Shown here: piece after piece, positions 35,792-45,685 of the stretch
How positions within the stretch are numbered: position 1 is the first letter of the stretch
Layout of the letters: each line of letters starts with the position of its first letter
Source: CAUPWF01 sp963515125
GTDB taxonomy: Bacteria > Bacillota > Clostridia > Lachnospirales > Lachnospiraceae
Assembly (NCBI GenBank): GCA_052116865.1
Contig: JBQKKG010000001.1
Coordinates: 186,001-250,000, forward strand
Direction of reading: 5' to 3'
DNA: 64,000 bases
Notes under the pieces: model-generated
What the model saw: the letters and a program-made list of their open reading frames with translations, nothing else
What the model was told of the DNA's origin: nothing
Database searches by the model: none
Position numbers and translations under genes: made by a program

Positions 35792-38787
35792 TGCAAAAAG
35801 ATGTAAGATGGAGAAAACGTTGCAAGGGGTACATGATGTTACTTCTAATATTCAGCGTGTGGTTTTTGTGCATTCCGGTAAAAGCAAAGAATCAATTACA
35901 GGAAGAACCAATTGTAAAAGGTGCAATGATACGAGCAGAAGGAATTCATGAAATAGAACAACCGGTAGCAAAAGCTATGCCAACTAGAGGGGTCGTGCAT
36001 TTGTTTGGAAATCTCACGCCGAACGAAGTGCCGGTTATTCCAGAATGGAATATTTATGGAATGGCAAAGGTAGATCAGGCTTATTACATTCAAGTTTGGG
36101 ACCCAGAATCTGAAGCCCAGTACACGGCTTATTGTTTAGATTATGGGTTAAAGGCATCTTCCAATGTAAGCACAAATGTAAATGATTTGAGTCAGATTCC
36201 GGATAATCAAGCGAGGCTATTAAGAGCTGCATTAGCATTTGGATTTTCAGAAATGACGACACAATCTAATTTAACAGAAGAACAAAAAGCAAAATATGCA
36301 GCTACACAATGTGTTATTTGGAGTATTCAGGCAGGGATATATGAATCGGATCAGATGAGTCGTGCATGTAATAGATACTTTCAATATTTATCGGAACCAG
36401 AGATAGCATCAACTGCGTTAGAAGAGTTAGTTGGAAAGATAAATGATTATCGTATCATTCCAAGTTTTTCCTCTTATAATAAAGAAAAAGCGCCTGAATA
36501 TGAGATGAAATGGAATCAGAAGATGGAGCAATATGAAGTCGAACTTACCGATGCAAACCAAATAATTAGTCGCTGTGAGTTTGTGGACGCGATTGGGATT
36601 TCGGTAAGTGAAAATGTAGATGGAACTATTAAAATTAGTACAAAAAATATTATAAAAGAGGCACAGATAATTTGTGGAAAAAGAAAGGATTATAATATTC
36701 GAGATACGGCTGTATATTATTGGAATAATCAAGATAGTATGCAGAAATTAGCTTGTTTGGACTTAGACAGTGGAGTGGAGGAAACTAGATTTTATTTCAC
36801 ATTGCAGACTCAAAAGGCAAAAATAAGTATCAAAAAAGTAGATGCTGAGGCGGAAGATGGGAGCGCCCAAGGGGGAGCTCAAATTACGGGCGCAGTATAT
36901 GACATATTTAATCAGAATTACAAAGATGGAGATGCGATAGGTAGTGATTCTTATGTAACAAGTCTTACAGTCAATCAAGAAGGAGAAGCATTTAGTGATG
37001 AGCTTCCAATTATGACTTACTTTGTAAAGGAAAGGTCTGCTCCTACTGGATATAATATAGAAAGAACGATTCATAGAATAGACTTCCCTGTTCAAAAATC
37101 GAAAACTCCATTGCATGCGGTAGTTGTATCAAAGGAAGAAGTTATACGTGGGGATGTCCAGATTATGAAGTTTGCTGAAGATAAGAGTGGAATGAGTCTT
37201 GAAAGAAAAAAACCGTTGGAAGGAATTGTATTTGCACTTACATCAAAGACAACAGGAGAAACAATTCAAATTATTACAAATAAAGATGGCTATGCAACTA
37301 CACGTAACAAAGAGCACCCAAGAGGAGGATTGGTGTATGATACTTATACGGTATCGGAATGGAAGACTCCTAGTAAATACCAGAAGATAGAACCCTTTGA
37401 AATTACGATTAATCAGGAACAGCAGCTGCTTAGTTACGCCATAGAAAATAAAATAATAGAATCCCCGATTACGATTATAAAAAAGGACAGTTCTACCGGT
37501 AAAACCATACCAATAAAAGGCATTCAATTTCGAATTTTAAATGAAAAAAAAGAACCAATTAATTTAACTACCTATTATCCAAGGGAACAGCAATTATCCG
37601 TTTTTGAAACCGATGAAAATGGTCAATTTATGTTACCGGAAATGCTAGAGTATGGCGTGTACTATCTAGAAGAGATAAAAGCGCCAAGTGGATATTTAAA
37701 AGGAAATTTGCTGGAATTCTGCGTGGACCGAAGAGGAAACTGGGAGGATCCACTGATTGTTACTTATGAAAACGAACATGCAATGGGAAAAGTACGAATT
37801 TCTAAATTTGATGAAAAAACAGGAATAGGGATAGAGGGAGTAACATTTGAAGTTCTTGCAGCAGAAGATATACTAACAGGTGATGGTACAATTCGATATC
37901 AAAAAGGAGAAGTGGTAAGCAATATAATTACAGATCGTTTGGGAATCGGAGAAAGTCAGGAGCTATTCTTAGGAAATTATGTTGTGAAAGAAACGTTACA
38001 AATCCCAGGCTATGCAATAGATAGAACAGAATATTCAATTGCATTGCAGTATAAAAATCAAGAGACGGCAGTAGTTATAGAAGAAATAAAAATCCAGAAT
38101 CACCCAACTACTTTGCGTCTTGTAAAGAGAGTAAATAATCAACCATGGGGGTTAGAGGGGGTTACATTTTCTATGTGGAAGGAGCAGAAACTAGAAGATG
38201 GTAGTTTTGTGAAGGAAGGATTGTCCACTTATATTACGGATAAACATGGGAGAATAGAATTTAAATATCTGTTACCAGGTATCTATAAGATACAAGAGGT
38301 CAGTACTAGACCGGGTTATCTCGTTTTTGATAGAGTATTAGAGATTCAGGTGGATCAAGATGGATATATAAATGGTGTAGAGGATTACGTGCTTGAAATA
38401 TGGAATGATTTTACTAAGATAGAAATAGAGAAAAGAGATAGTGTTACAGGAGCGTTCGTACAGGGAGCCCATTTACAGATTCTTAATCAACAACAGCAAG
38501 TGGTGTCTCAATGGGTATCTAGAAACCATAGTCATAGAATGGAAGGGTTACCACCAGGAATGTATACATTGATAGAAACGAATGCTCCAGCAGGGTATAA
38601 AGTTGCGGATTGCGTAATTTTTGAAGTGAAAGAACAAGGAGATGTACAGAAGATAGTTATGGAAGATCATCCATTGCCATCCCCCAAAACAAGTGATAAA
38701 ACAACTCTAATAAGAGCTTGGATACTGTTTGTCTGTGGTCTATTAGGTGTAGCGATATTAATATGGAGTTTTCAAATATTTCGATAA
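35791..38787 (+). CDS. Cell-wall surface adhesin: thioester domain plus six SpaA/Cna-B repeats
   Basis: A 998-residue secreted protein. A signal peptide (about 1-32) ends near PVKAKN. A thioester domain follows: Cys115 in YCLDYG and Gln173 in TQCVIW are the likely thioester pair that bonds covalently to host or other surface amines. Six SpaA/Cna-B-type domains follow from about residue 345, each ending in a (K/E)E..(A/x)P(x)GY-type motif such as VKERSAPTGY, LEEIKAPSGY, IQEVSTRPGY and IETNAPAGY, which usually hold isopeptide bonds. The C-terminus has PSPKTSD, a membrane helix and a basic tail: a variant sortase signal. No sortase gene is nearby. Confidence 0.85.
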   Translation: MQKDVRWRKRCKGYMMLLLIFSVWFLCIPVKAKNQLQEEPIVKGAMIRAEGIHEIEQPVAKAMPTRGVVHLFGNLTPNEVPVIPEWNIYGMAKVDQAYYIQVWDPESEAQYTAYCLDYGLKASSNVSTNVNDLSQIPDNQARLLRAALAFGFSEMTTQSNLTEEQKAKYAATQCVIWSIQAGIYESDQMSRACNRYFQYLSEPEIASTALEELVGKINDYRIIPSFSSYNKEKAPEYEMKWNQKMEQYEVELTDANQIISRCEFVDAIGISVSENVDGTIKISTKNIIKEAQIICGKRKDYNIRDTAVYYWNNQDSMQKLACLDLDSGVEETRFYFTLQTQKAKISIKKVDAEAEDGSAQGGAQITGAVYDIFNQNYKDGDAIGSDSYVTSLTVNQEGEAFSDELPIMTYFVKERSAPTGYNIERTIHRIDFPVQKSKTPLHAVVVSKEEVIRGDVQIMKFAEDKSGMSLERKKPLEGIVFALTSKTTGETIQIITNKDGYATTRNKEHPRGGLVYDTYTVSEWKTPSKYQKIEPFEITINQEQQLLSYAIENKIIESPITIIKKDSSTGKTIPIKGIQFRILNEKKEPINLTTYYPREQQLSVFETDENGQFMLPEMLEYGVYYLEEIKAPSGYLKGNLLEFCVDRRGNWEDPLIVTYENEHAMGKVRISKFDEKTGIGIEGVTFEVLAAEDILTGDGTIRYQKGEVVSNIITDRLGIGESQELFLGNYVVKETLQIPGYAIDRTEYSIALQYKNQETAVVIEEIKIQNHPTTLRLVKRVNNQPWGLEGVTFSMWKEQKLEDGSFVKEGLSTYITDKHGRIEFKYLLPGIYKIQEVSTRPGYLVFDRVLEIQVDQDGYINGVEDYVLEIWNDFTKIEIEKRDSVTGAFVQGAHLQILNQQQQVVSQWVSRNHSHRMEGLPPGMYTLIETNAPAGYKVADCVIFEVKEQGDVQKIVMEDHPLPSPKTSDKTTLIRAWILFVCGLLGVAILIWSFQIFR

Positions 38788-38881
38788 GTTAAAGAAGTGC
38801 TTAATATCGTACCTTGCCATTTCTTTTTCGATTGTGTTAAAATACGAAACATAATACAATGTAAAAGAGGAGGAGTTCGTG

Positions 38882-40153
38882 ATGGGAATGACAATGACGC
38901 AGAAGATTTTAGCAGCACATGCTGGATTAGAATCCGTAGTAGCAGGGCAATTAATAGAAGCAAAATTAGATGTCGTGATGGCGAATGATATTACGGGACC
39001 AATGGCAGTTCCAGTTTTTTATCAAATGGCAGATAGAGTATTCGATAAAGACAAGGTGGTGTTAGTTCCAGATCATTTTACACCGAACAAAGATATTAAA
39101 TCAGCAGAAAATTCCAAATCTATTAGAGAGTTTGCAAAGAGTCAGGAATTATCTCATTACTTTGAAGTAGGTCAAATGGGAATAGAACATGCACTTTTAC
39201 CAGAAAAGGGGATTGTTGTTGCTGGTGAATGTATCATTGGCGCAGATTCACATACCTGTACATATGGGGCGTTGGGAGCATTCTCGACGGGGGTAGGAAC
39301 CACAGATATTGCCGCAGGAATGGCAAAAGGCGAATTATGGTTTAAAGTACCAAGTGCCATGAAAATTGTTTTAATGGGAAGGCCAAGTCCATTTGTAAGT
39401 GGAAAGGATATTATTTTACATATTATAGGGAAAATTGGTGTAGATGGGGCACTGTATAAATCTATGGAATTTGTTGGAGAGGGCTTGTCATACCTTTCCA
39501 TGGATGACCGATTCACCATGGCCAATATGGCAATTGAGGCTGGAGCAAAGAATGGTATTTTTTGTGTGGATGAGCAAACGGAACGTTATCTAAAGGAACA
39601 TACTTCAAAAGCCTATATTATTTATACTGCAGACGAGGACGCTCACTATGAGGAAATTGTGGAAGTGAACCTATCCACGATAAGACCAACGATTGCATTT
39701 CCTCATTTACCGGGGAATGCAAAGACCATTGATGAAGTAGAGGAGATGCAACCTATAAAGATAGATCAAGTAGTGATTGGATCATGTACAAATGGCAGAA
39801 TGGAAGATATGAGGAGAGCGGCAAACATACTAAAGGGACACCAAGTGCATCCAGATGTTCGAGTTATGGTAATACCAGGAACACAACGCATCTACTTACA
39901 GTGTATTGAAGAAGGTCTGGTAACCACCTTTATTGAATCAGGATGTACGTTCAATACACCTAGTTGTGGACCATGTATGGGTGGACATATGGGCGTTTTG
40001 GCAGCTGGTGAGAGGTGTGTTTCTACGACAAATCGTAACTTTGTAGGACGCATGGGGCATATTGATTCCCTAATTTATTTAGCATCGCCAGAATTAGCAG
40101 CAGCCAGTGCAATTGCTGGATATATTGCGAATCCAGAGAAAGTGGGTGAATAA
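38882..40153 (+). CDS. leuC: 3-isopropylmalate dehydratase large subunit
   Basis: A 423-residue aconitase-family large subunit which, with the small subunit, isomerises 2- to 3-isopropylmalate in leucine synthesis. Cluster cysteines lie in GSCTNG (about 300) and CTFNTPSCGPCMGG. The length matches the archaeal/clostridial LeuC type rather than the long enterobacterial one. ATG 38882 follows AGAGGAGGAG; GTG 38879 is an alternative. leuD follows after two bases. leuA and leuB are not in the window, so a related dehydratase role (homoaconitase or dimethylmalate) cannot be excluded. Confidence 0.9.
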   Translation: MGMTMTQKILAAHAGLESVVAGQLIEAKLDVVMANDITGPMAVPVFYQMADRVFDKDKVVLVPDHFTPNKDIKSAENSKSIREFAKSQELSHYFEVGQMGIEHALLPEKGIVVAGECIIGADSHTCTYGALGAFSTGVGTTDIAAGMAKGELWFKVPSAMKIVLMGRPSPFVSGKDIILHIIGKIGVDGALYKSMEFVGEGLSYLSMDDRFTMANMAIEAGAKNGIFCVDEQTERYLKEHTSKAYIIYTADEDAHYEEIVEVNLSTIRPTIAFPHLPGNAKTIDEVEEMQPIKIDQVVIGSCTNGRMEDMRRAANILKGHQVHPDVRVMVIPGTQRIYLQCIEEGLVTTFIESGCTFNTPSCGPCMGGHMGVLAAGERCVSTTNRNFVGRMGHIDSLIYLASPELAAASAIAGYIANPEKVGE

Positions 40154-40155
40154 AA

Positions 40156-40641
40156 ATGAAAGCAATGGGATGTGTTTTTAAATATGGAGACAATGTAGAT
40201 ACGGATGTCATTATTCCAGCTAGATATCTAAATTCATTTGATGCACAAGAACTAGCAAGTCATGCTATGGTGGACATTGATCCGGAGTTTGTAAATAGGG
40301 TAAATCCAGGAGATATGATCGTTGCAACAAAGAACTTTGGGTGCGGATCATCTAGAGAGCATGCGCCGTTATGTCTGAAGGCAGCTGGTATTAGTTGTGT
40401 TATTGCTGAGACCTTTGCCAGAATTTTTTATCGAAATGCTATTAATATTGGCTTGCCAATCATAGAATGCCCAGAAGCAGCAAGAGGAATTGAAGCTGGG
40501 GATGAAGTAGAAGTGGATTTTGATAGTGGGAAGATTTACAATAAAACGCGTGGCACACAATTTCAAGGACAACCATTCCCGGAATTTATGCAGAAGATTA
40601 TTGTAGCAGAAGGACTTGTAAATTACATAAATAATAATTAA
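40156..40641 (+). CDS. leuD: 3-isopropylmalate dehydratase small subunit
   Basis: A 161-residue swivel-domain subunit. The family motifs KYGDNVDTDVIIPARYL at the N-terminus, FGCGSSREHAP and IAETFARIFYRNAINIGLP are complete. It starts two bases after leuC stops, and a terminator follows, making a two-gene operon. Substrate choice is set largely by this subunit's YLNSF loop, which I cannot interpret with certainty. Confidence 0.92.
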   Translation: MKAMGCVFKYGDNVDTDVIIPARYLNSFDAQELASHAMVDIDPEFVNRVNPGDMIVATKNFGCGSSREHAPLCLKAAGISCVIAETFARIFYRNAINIGLPIIECPEAARGIEAGDEVEVDFDSGKIYNKTRGTQFQGQPFPEFMQKIIVAEGLVNYINNN

Positions 40642-40647
40642 AGATAA

Positions 40648-40686
40648 AAGGGGCCGGGGAGGATAACTTTCCGGTTCTCTTTTTAT
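40648..40686 (+). terminator. Terminator after leuCD
   Basis: AAGGGGCCGGGGA pairs with TTTCCGGTTCTC using several G-T pairs, followed by TTTTTAT. Confidence 0.65.
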
Positions 40687-40783
40687 AGGGTTGGTACCAT
40701 TGGGGTGGACAACCACTCAACGATATATTATGATAGAACCAATATTATTCATGAAAAGGATCTATTATAAGGAGGATATCATA

Positions 40784-41770
40784 ATGTTGTTATTAACGAA
40801 AAAGGATATTAAAAGTGTATTTTCAATGAGGGATGCAATTGAAGCAGATAAAGAAGCGTTTAGAGTTTTTTCAAGAGGGGCGTGTGAGGTGCCTTTGAGA
40901 ACGCAGATTCCAGCACCACAAGAAAATGGTTGTTTTTTATTTATGCCGGCTTTTTCGGAGGAATTGGGTAATGCTTCATTAAAAGTTGTTAATATATTTC
41001 CGGAAAATGCAAAAAAAGGTTTACCAACTGCACCAGCACAGGTCTTGTTGATTGACGGGAATACGGGTATGATTCGTGCTATTTTAGATGGTACATATGT
41101 GACGCAACTAAGAACAGGTGCAGCATCAGGAGTTGCTTTTGATCTATTGGCTAGAAAAGAAGCTAAGATCGGAGCCTTGATTGGAGTGGGAAGTCAGGCT
41201 GCAGAACAGTTGATTGCGATGATAACTGTAAGAAATCTTGAGGAAGTTCGTGTATTTGCACGTAACTATGAGAAGACAAAGGAATTTGCTGAAAAGATGC
41301 AACTGGAATTGGAGGCAACGGGAACTAAAATTATTCCTACCAAGACTTCCGATGAGGCCATTAGCAATGCAGATATGATTATTACGGTAACTCCTTCTAC
41401 ATCACCAGTTTTTGATGGTAGTAAGGTAAAAGCGGGGGCAACAATAAGCTGTGTAGGATCTTATCAGCCACAAATGCAGGAATTAGATCCGGTAGTACTG
41501 GCTCGTGCAAATAAAATATATTTTGATTCTGTAGATGCAGTGTTATCAGAGTCCGGTGATATTTTAATACCACTTGCAGACGGTACTATTACAAAAGATG
41601 ATTTTACTGGAGATATTGGAGAAGTATTGCTCGGTGAAGTGAAAGGCAGAGAACTTGAGGAGGAAATTATTGTGTTTAAATCTGTTGGAATTGGAACGCA
41701 AGATTTAGTGACTGCAAGGTATATTTATGATAAAGCCATAGCAAGGGGAATTGGAATGAAATGGGAATAA
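40784..41770 (+). CDS. Ornithine cyclodeaminase/mu-crystallin family dehydrogenase
   Basis: A 328-residue NAD(P)-binding protein. The family covers ornithine cyclodeaminase, archaeal alanine dehydrogenase and ketimine reductases. Visible are the Rossmann motif IGALIGVGSQAAEQLIAM (about 130), LRTGAASGVA and the conserved SCVGSYQPQMQELD stretch. ATG 40784 follows AAGGAGGATATC; the longer upstream frame has no ribosome site. It lies between leuCD and thrC. The exact substrate is not determinable. Confidence 0.85.
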   Translation: MLLLTKKDIKSVFSMRDAIEADKEAFRVFSRGACEVPLRTQIPAPQENGCFLFMPAFSEELGNASLKVVNIFPENAKKGLPTAPAQVLLIDGNTGMIRAILDGTYVTQLRTGAASGVAFDLLARKEAKIGALIGVGSQAAEQLIAMITVRNLEEVRVFARNYEKTKEFAEKMQLELEATGTKIIPTKTSDEAISNADMIITVTPSTSPVFDGSKVKAGATISCVGSYQPQMQELDPVVLARANKIYFDSVDAVLSESGDILIPLADGTITKDDFTGDIGEVLLGEVKGRELEEEIIVFKSVGIGTQDLVTARYIYDKAIARGIGMKWE

Positions 41771-41790
41771 GAAAATTGTATGGAATGTCT

Positions 41791-41819
41791 TTGACAGAAT
41801 TACAGATGTACGTTATAAT
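41791..41819 (+). promoter_or_regulatory. Consensus promoter of thrC
   Basis: TTGACA (41791-41796) and TATAAT (41814-41819) at 17-base spacing match the consensus exactly, 45 bases before the thrC start. Confidence 0.85.
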
Positions 41820-41864
41820 TCCTACTTAAGTAAAGATATAATATATTAGTGAAAGGTGAATGAG

Positions 41865-43352
41865 ATGAGTCTATTATACAAAAGTACAAGAAATGCAGAG
41901 GAAACGGTAACCGCATCACAAGCTATTTTGAAGGGATTAGCAGATGATGGAGGATTATTTATACCAATTAGCATACCAGAACTTCAGACGGGGTTATCTG
42001 AGTTAAAAGATATGAGTTACCAAGAAGTGGCTTATGAGGTTATGAAAGAATTCTTGACTGATTTTACAGAAGAAGAATTGAAGCAATGCATCTCAAGGGC
42101 GTATGATGAAAAATTTGACACAGAAGATATTGCTCCAATTGTAAAAGTAGAGGACACTTATTATCTTGAACTATTTCATGGATCTACCATTGCATTTAAA
42201 GATATGGCACTATCTATATTACCGCATTTGCTAACTACAGCGGCGGTTAAGAATGATGTACAGAATGAGATTGTCATTTTAACGGCTACTTCAGGAGACA
42301 CGGGTAAGGCGGCTCTTGCTGGATTTGCAGATGTCCCGGGCACCAAAATTATTGTATTTTATCCGAAAAATGGCGTGAGTAAGGTGCAGGAACTACAGAT
42401 GGTGACACAAAAGGGGGATAATACTTCTGTAGTTGCAATTCATGGTAACTTTGACCAAGCACAAAGTGGTGTAAAGGCAATGTTTGAGGACAAAGAGTTA
42501 GAAAAAGAGTTACAAGATGCAGGATATCAATTTTCATCTGCCAATTCTATAAATATTGGAAGGTTGGTTCCTCAAATCGTGTATTATGTATATGCATATG
42601 CAAAATTATTGCAGAATGAAGAATTAGTTGAAGGTGAGCACATCAATATAGTGGTTCCTACAGGGAATTTTGGCAACATTTTAGCAGCGTATTATGCAAA
42701 ACAGATGGGGATACCAATCGGCAAGCTGATTTGTGCCTCTAATGAGAATAGGGTATTATTTGATTTTTTTGAAACGGGTAGATATGATAAGAATCGAGAG
42801 TTCTTGTTGACCACTTCTCCGTCTATGGATATTTTAGTATCTAGTAATCTGGAGCGTTTGATTTATTTGATAACGGAATCTGATGCAAAACAGAACATAT
42901 CATTGATGGAGCTGTTGAAGACAAAAGGCGCGTACGAAATTTCGGAAGATATGAAATGCAAATTAAGGGACTTTGCAGCAGGATTTGCAACGGAAGATGA
43001 AGTATCTAAGACCATTCATGACATTTACGATGAAACTGGTTATGTAATTGACACACATACAGCAGTAGCAGCAGCAGTGTGTAAAGCGTATCATGAGAAG
43101 GAGAAGGATCAGACCAAGTGTATCATTGCGTCTACAGCAAGTCCTTATAAATTTGCAAGGAGTGTGATGACTGCAATTGATCAAACATATGAATCGTTGG
43201 AAGAATTTGTATTGATGGATGAGTTGCAAAAGATATCTAGAGTAACCGTTCCTAGAGCAATTGAAGAAATTCGTGATGCGGAGGTTCTTCATACGATAGA
43301 GTGCGATGTTAAAGATATGAAAGACACGGTAAAGGAATTATTACAACTATAG
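41865..43352 (+). CDS. thrC: Threonine synthase
   Basis: A 495-residue PLP enzyme converting O-phosphohomoserine to threonine. The long (fungal/enteric) type is indicated by the N-terminal YKSTRN domain and the length. The PLP lysine is Lys112 in TIAFKDMAL. TATSGDTGKAALAGF and VPTGNFGNILAAYYAKQMG bind the cofactor phosphate and substrate. ATG 41865 follows GAAAGGTGA. A small membrane protein gene lies nine bases behind and is probably cotranscribed. Confidence 0.95.
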   Translation: MSLLYKSTRNAEETVTASQAILKGLADDGGLFIPISIPELQTGLSELKDMSYQEVAYEVMKEFLTDFTEEELKQCISRAYDEKFDTEDIAPIVKVEDTYYLELFHGSTIAFKDMALSILPHLLTTAAVKNDVQNEIVILTATSGDTGKAALAGFADVPGTKIIVFYPKNGVSKVQELQMVTQKGDNTSVVAIHGNFDQAQSGVKAMFEDKELEKELQDAGYQFSSANSINIGRLVPQIVYYVYAYAKLLQNEELVEGEHINIVVPTGNFGNILAAYYAKQMGIPIGKLICASNENRVLFDFFETGRYDKNREFLLTTSPSMDILVSSNLERLIYLITESDAKQNISLMELLKTKGAYEISEDMKCKLRDFAAGFATEDEVSKTIHDIYDETGYVIDTHTAVAAAVCKAYHEKEKDQTKCIIASTASPYKFARSVMTAIDQTYESLEEFVLMDELQKISRVTVPRAIEEIRDAEVLHTIECDVKDMKDTVKELLQL

Positions 43353-43361
43353 GAGAGAAAA

Positions 43362-43706
43362 ATGACAAGCTTTGATGGACTATTTGGAATTATAGCATTA
43401 GTATGTGGAGGATATTGTATTTATGCTGTGATTTTGATGAAAAAGACAGGTGAAATAAATAAAACAGTATTGTTGTCAAAGGATGATAATCCGAAAAAAT
43501 GCAAGGATACACAAGCTTACTTAAGATGTGTGATACCAAAGGTAATGGCTCTTGGGATTATAACTATGCTGTATGGTGTCATATCACTTGTGGATTCTTA
43601 CGTACAAAAATTGGGGGTGGCCATACCAATAATGATGGTTTTATTATGTATTGTATTGATTTGGTATGGAGTTAGTACAGCGAATGCTAGGAAAAAATAT
43701 TTTTAA
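43362..43706 (+). CDS. Small membrane protein of unknown function
   Basis: A 114-residue protein with three predicted helices: residues 3-25, 65-82 and 90-107. A charged cytoplasmic loop (KKTGEINKTVLLSKDDNPKK) separates the first two. AGGAGAG precedes the start, nine bases after thrC. I recognise no family, and no link to threonine synthesis is evident. Confidence 0.65.
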   Translation: MTSFDGLFGIIALVCGGYCIYAVILMKKTGEINKTVLLSKDDNPKKCKDTQAYLRCVIPKVMALGIITMLYGVISLVDSYVQKLGVAIPIMMVLLCIVLIWYGVSTANARKKYF

Positions 43707-43828
43707 AATTAGATTGTATGTATAAAAAAACATATAGTGAAATATTTAACAAATAGATTGCAAAATAATAAGTTTTATTGTACAAGGAATGGCATAAAAA
43801 CGTTAGAAAAACCAATAAGTGATGCTGA

Positions 43829-43865
43829 AAATGCAAGATTAAAATGACAATCTTGCATTTTTGTT
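43829..43865 (+). terminator. Terminator upstream of pckA
   Basis: AAATGCAAGATT (43829-43840) pairs with AATCTTGCATTT (43849-43860), followed by TTTTTG. The rest of the 43707-43999 gap is AT-rich and holds only the pckA promoter. Confidence 0.85.
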
Positions 43866-43938
43866 TGCATTTCCATATAAATATTAAAAAAAAATGAATT
43901 AAATGAATAAAAAGAATTATAAACTTTCAATAAACTTA

Positions 43939-43967
43939 TTGACTTTCTTAATTATAAATGAGATAAT
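43939..43967 (+). promoter_or_regulatory. Promoter of pckA
   Basis: TTGACT (43939-43944) and GATAAT (43962-43967) at 17-base spacing, 32 bases before the start codon. Confidence 0.75.
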
Positions 43968-43999
43968 AAACCAAATTCGGAATTTAAGGAGGAATTAAA

Positions 44000-45673
44000 A
44001 TGTCAACGAAAGCATATTACCCATTAAATGAGATTGGGGCAGGAAAACCAGGTTTTGCTAAGACACGTTCTATTATTGAGGCAGCATTTTATGGAAACAA
44101 TGTCATCAAAATCAACACTTTAAAAGAAGCATATGAATTGGCTAAAAATTCACCAGGAACAATCGTGACTGATATGCCAGTATATAGAGGAGAAGAATTT
44201 GGTCTTGAAAAAGATGCAAAGGTTCTTTTATTTAATGATGGTTCTATCACAGGTCGTTATGCGGCAGCTAGAAGAATTGCAGGCGAACCAAACGTTAACT
44301 GTGATGAATTAGATAAGATGACGATGGATGCAGTTTATGATGCAAGATGGAAAACAATGTATCATGCGGAAGTTTATGTTGGATTAGATTCAGAATTCAT
44401 GGTAAAAGCACATCTTCTTATACCAGAAGGTGAAGAAAATATCATGTATTCATGGATGCTGAATTTCCAATATATGTCTGATGAATATGTAAAAATGTAT
44501 AAAAATTCTACACCTGTAGGAGACGGAAATGAAGCAGATATTTACATTTTCTCTGATCCACAATGGACTGGTACAACAAAACCAGGATATGATCCAAAAT
44601 GTTTATGTTACTTTAATACAAAACAGAACTGTGCAGCAATTTTAGGAATGAGATATTTTGGAGAACATAAAAAAGGAACTCTTACTATGGCTTGGGCAAT
44701 TGCAAATCGTAATGGTTATGCATCATGCCACGGTGGACAAAAAGAATATACATTAGCTGATGGATCTAAATATGTGGCTTCTGTATTTGGTTTGTCAGGA
44801 TCAGGAAAATCAACGCTTACACATGCAAAACATGGTGGAAAGTATGGTGTTACAGTGTTACATGATGATGCATTTATTATCAATACAGATACATGTGCAT
44901 CAATTGCATTGGAACCAACTTATTTTGACAAAACACAAGATTATCCAACAGGATGCCCAGACAATAAATATTTATTAACTGCCCAAAATTGTTCTGCTAC
45001 ATTAGACGAAGAGGGTAAGATTCAATTAGTTACAGAAGATATAAGAAATGGAAACGGGCGTGCAATTAAATCAAAATTATGGTCACCAAATCGTGTGGAT
45101 AAAATTCATGAACCAGTAAATTCTATTTTCTGGATAATGAAGGATCCAACTATTCCACCAGTAGTAAAATTAAAAGGATCTGCATTAGCATCTGTTATGG
45201 GTGCAACATTGGCGACAAAAAGATCCACTGCTGAAAGACTTGCAGAAGGAGTTGATCCTAATAAATTAGTTGTGGTACCATATGCAAATCCATTTAGAAC
45301 GTACCCACTTGTAAATGATTATGAAAAGTTTAAAAAATTAGTAGAAGAAAAAAATGTAGACTGCTATATTATCAATACTGGAGACTTCATGGGTAAAAAG
45401 GTTCAACCAAAGGATACTTTAGGAATTCTTGAATCTATTGTTGAAGGTAAGGCAGAATTCAAGCAATGGGGTAACTTCTCTGATATTGAAATTATGAATT
45501 GGGAAGGATTTGAACCTGATATGAGCAATGCGGAATATGTGGCTCAATTAAAAGCACGTATGCAAGATCGTGTTGATGAAGTAACAGCTTTTGGAACATT
45601 AAAAGATGGTTATGACAAACTTCCTGATGAAGCATTAGATGCACTTAAAAAATTAGTAGCAGAATTGGCATAA
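44000..45673 (+). CDS. pckA: Phosphoenolpyruvate carboxykinase (ATP)
   Basis: A 557-residue PEPCK of the ATP-using class, interconverting oxaloacetate and PEP. The kinase-1a P-loop is FGLSGSGKSTLTHA and the metal site is VLHDDAFII. YPTGCPDNKYLLTAQNCS and RPFRTYP-like NPFRTYP segments follow. In fermenting Clostridia it often runs in the carboxylating, ATP-forming direction toward succinate or oxaloacetate. AAGGAGGAATT precedes the start. Codon use is biased to frequent codons, suggesting high expression. It is monocistronic between two terminators. Confidence 0.97.
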   Translation: MSTKAYYPLNEIGAGKPGFAKTRSIIEAAFYGNNVIKINTLKEAYELAKNSPGTIVTDMPVYRGEEFGLEKDAKVLLFNDGSITGRYAAARRIAGEPNVNCDELDKMTMDAVYDARWKTMYHAEVYVGLDSEFMVKAHLLIPEGEENIMYSWMLNFQYMSDEYVKMYKNSTPVGDGNEADIYIFSDPQWTGTTKPGYDPKCLCYFNTKQNCAAILGMRYFGEHKKGTLTMAWAIANRNGYASCHGGQKEYTLADGSKYVASVFGLSGSGKSTLTHAKHGGKYGVTVLHDDAFIINTDTCASIALEPTYFDKTQDYPTGCPDNKYLLTAQNCSATLDEEGKIQLVTEDIRNGNGRAIKSKLWSPNRVDKIHEPVNSIFWIMKDPTIPPVVKLKGSALASVMGATLATKRSTAERLAEGVDPNKLVVVPYANPFRTYPLVNDYEKFKKLVEEKNVDCYIINTGDFMGKKVQPKDTLGILESIVEGKAEFKQWGNFSDIEIMNWEGFEPDMSNAEYVAQLKARMQDRVDEVTAFGTLKDGYDKLPDEALDALKKLVAELA

Positions 45674-45685
45674 TTAATGTCGGAC

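Noticed and set aside
43735..43752. A Rex-like site (15 of 18 positions on the minus strand) upstream of pckA.
   Set aside because: It lies about 190 bases before the pckA promoter, on the far side of a terminator, in very AT-rich DNA, so chance is the better explanation.
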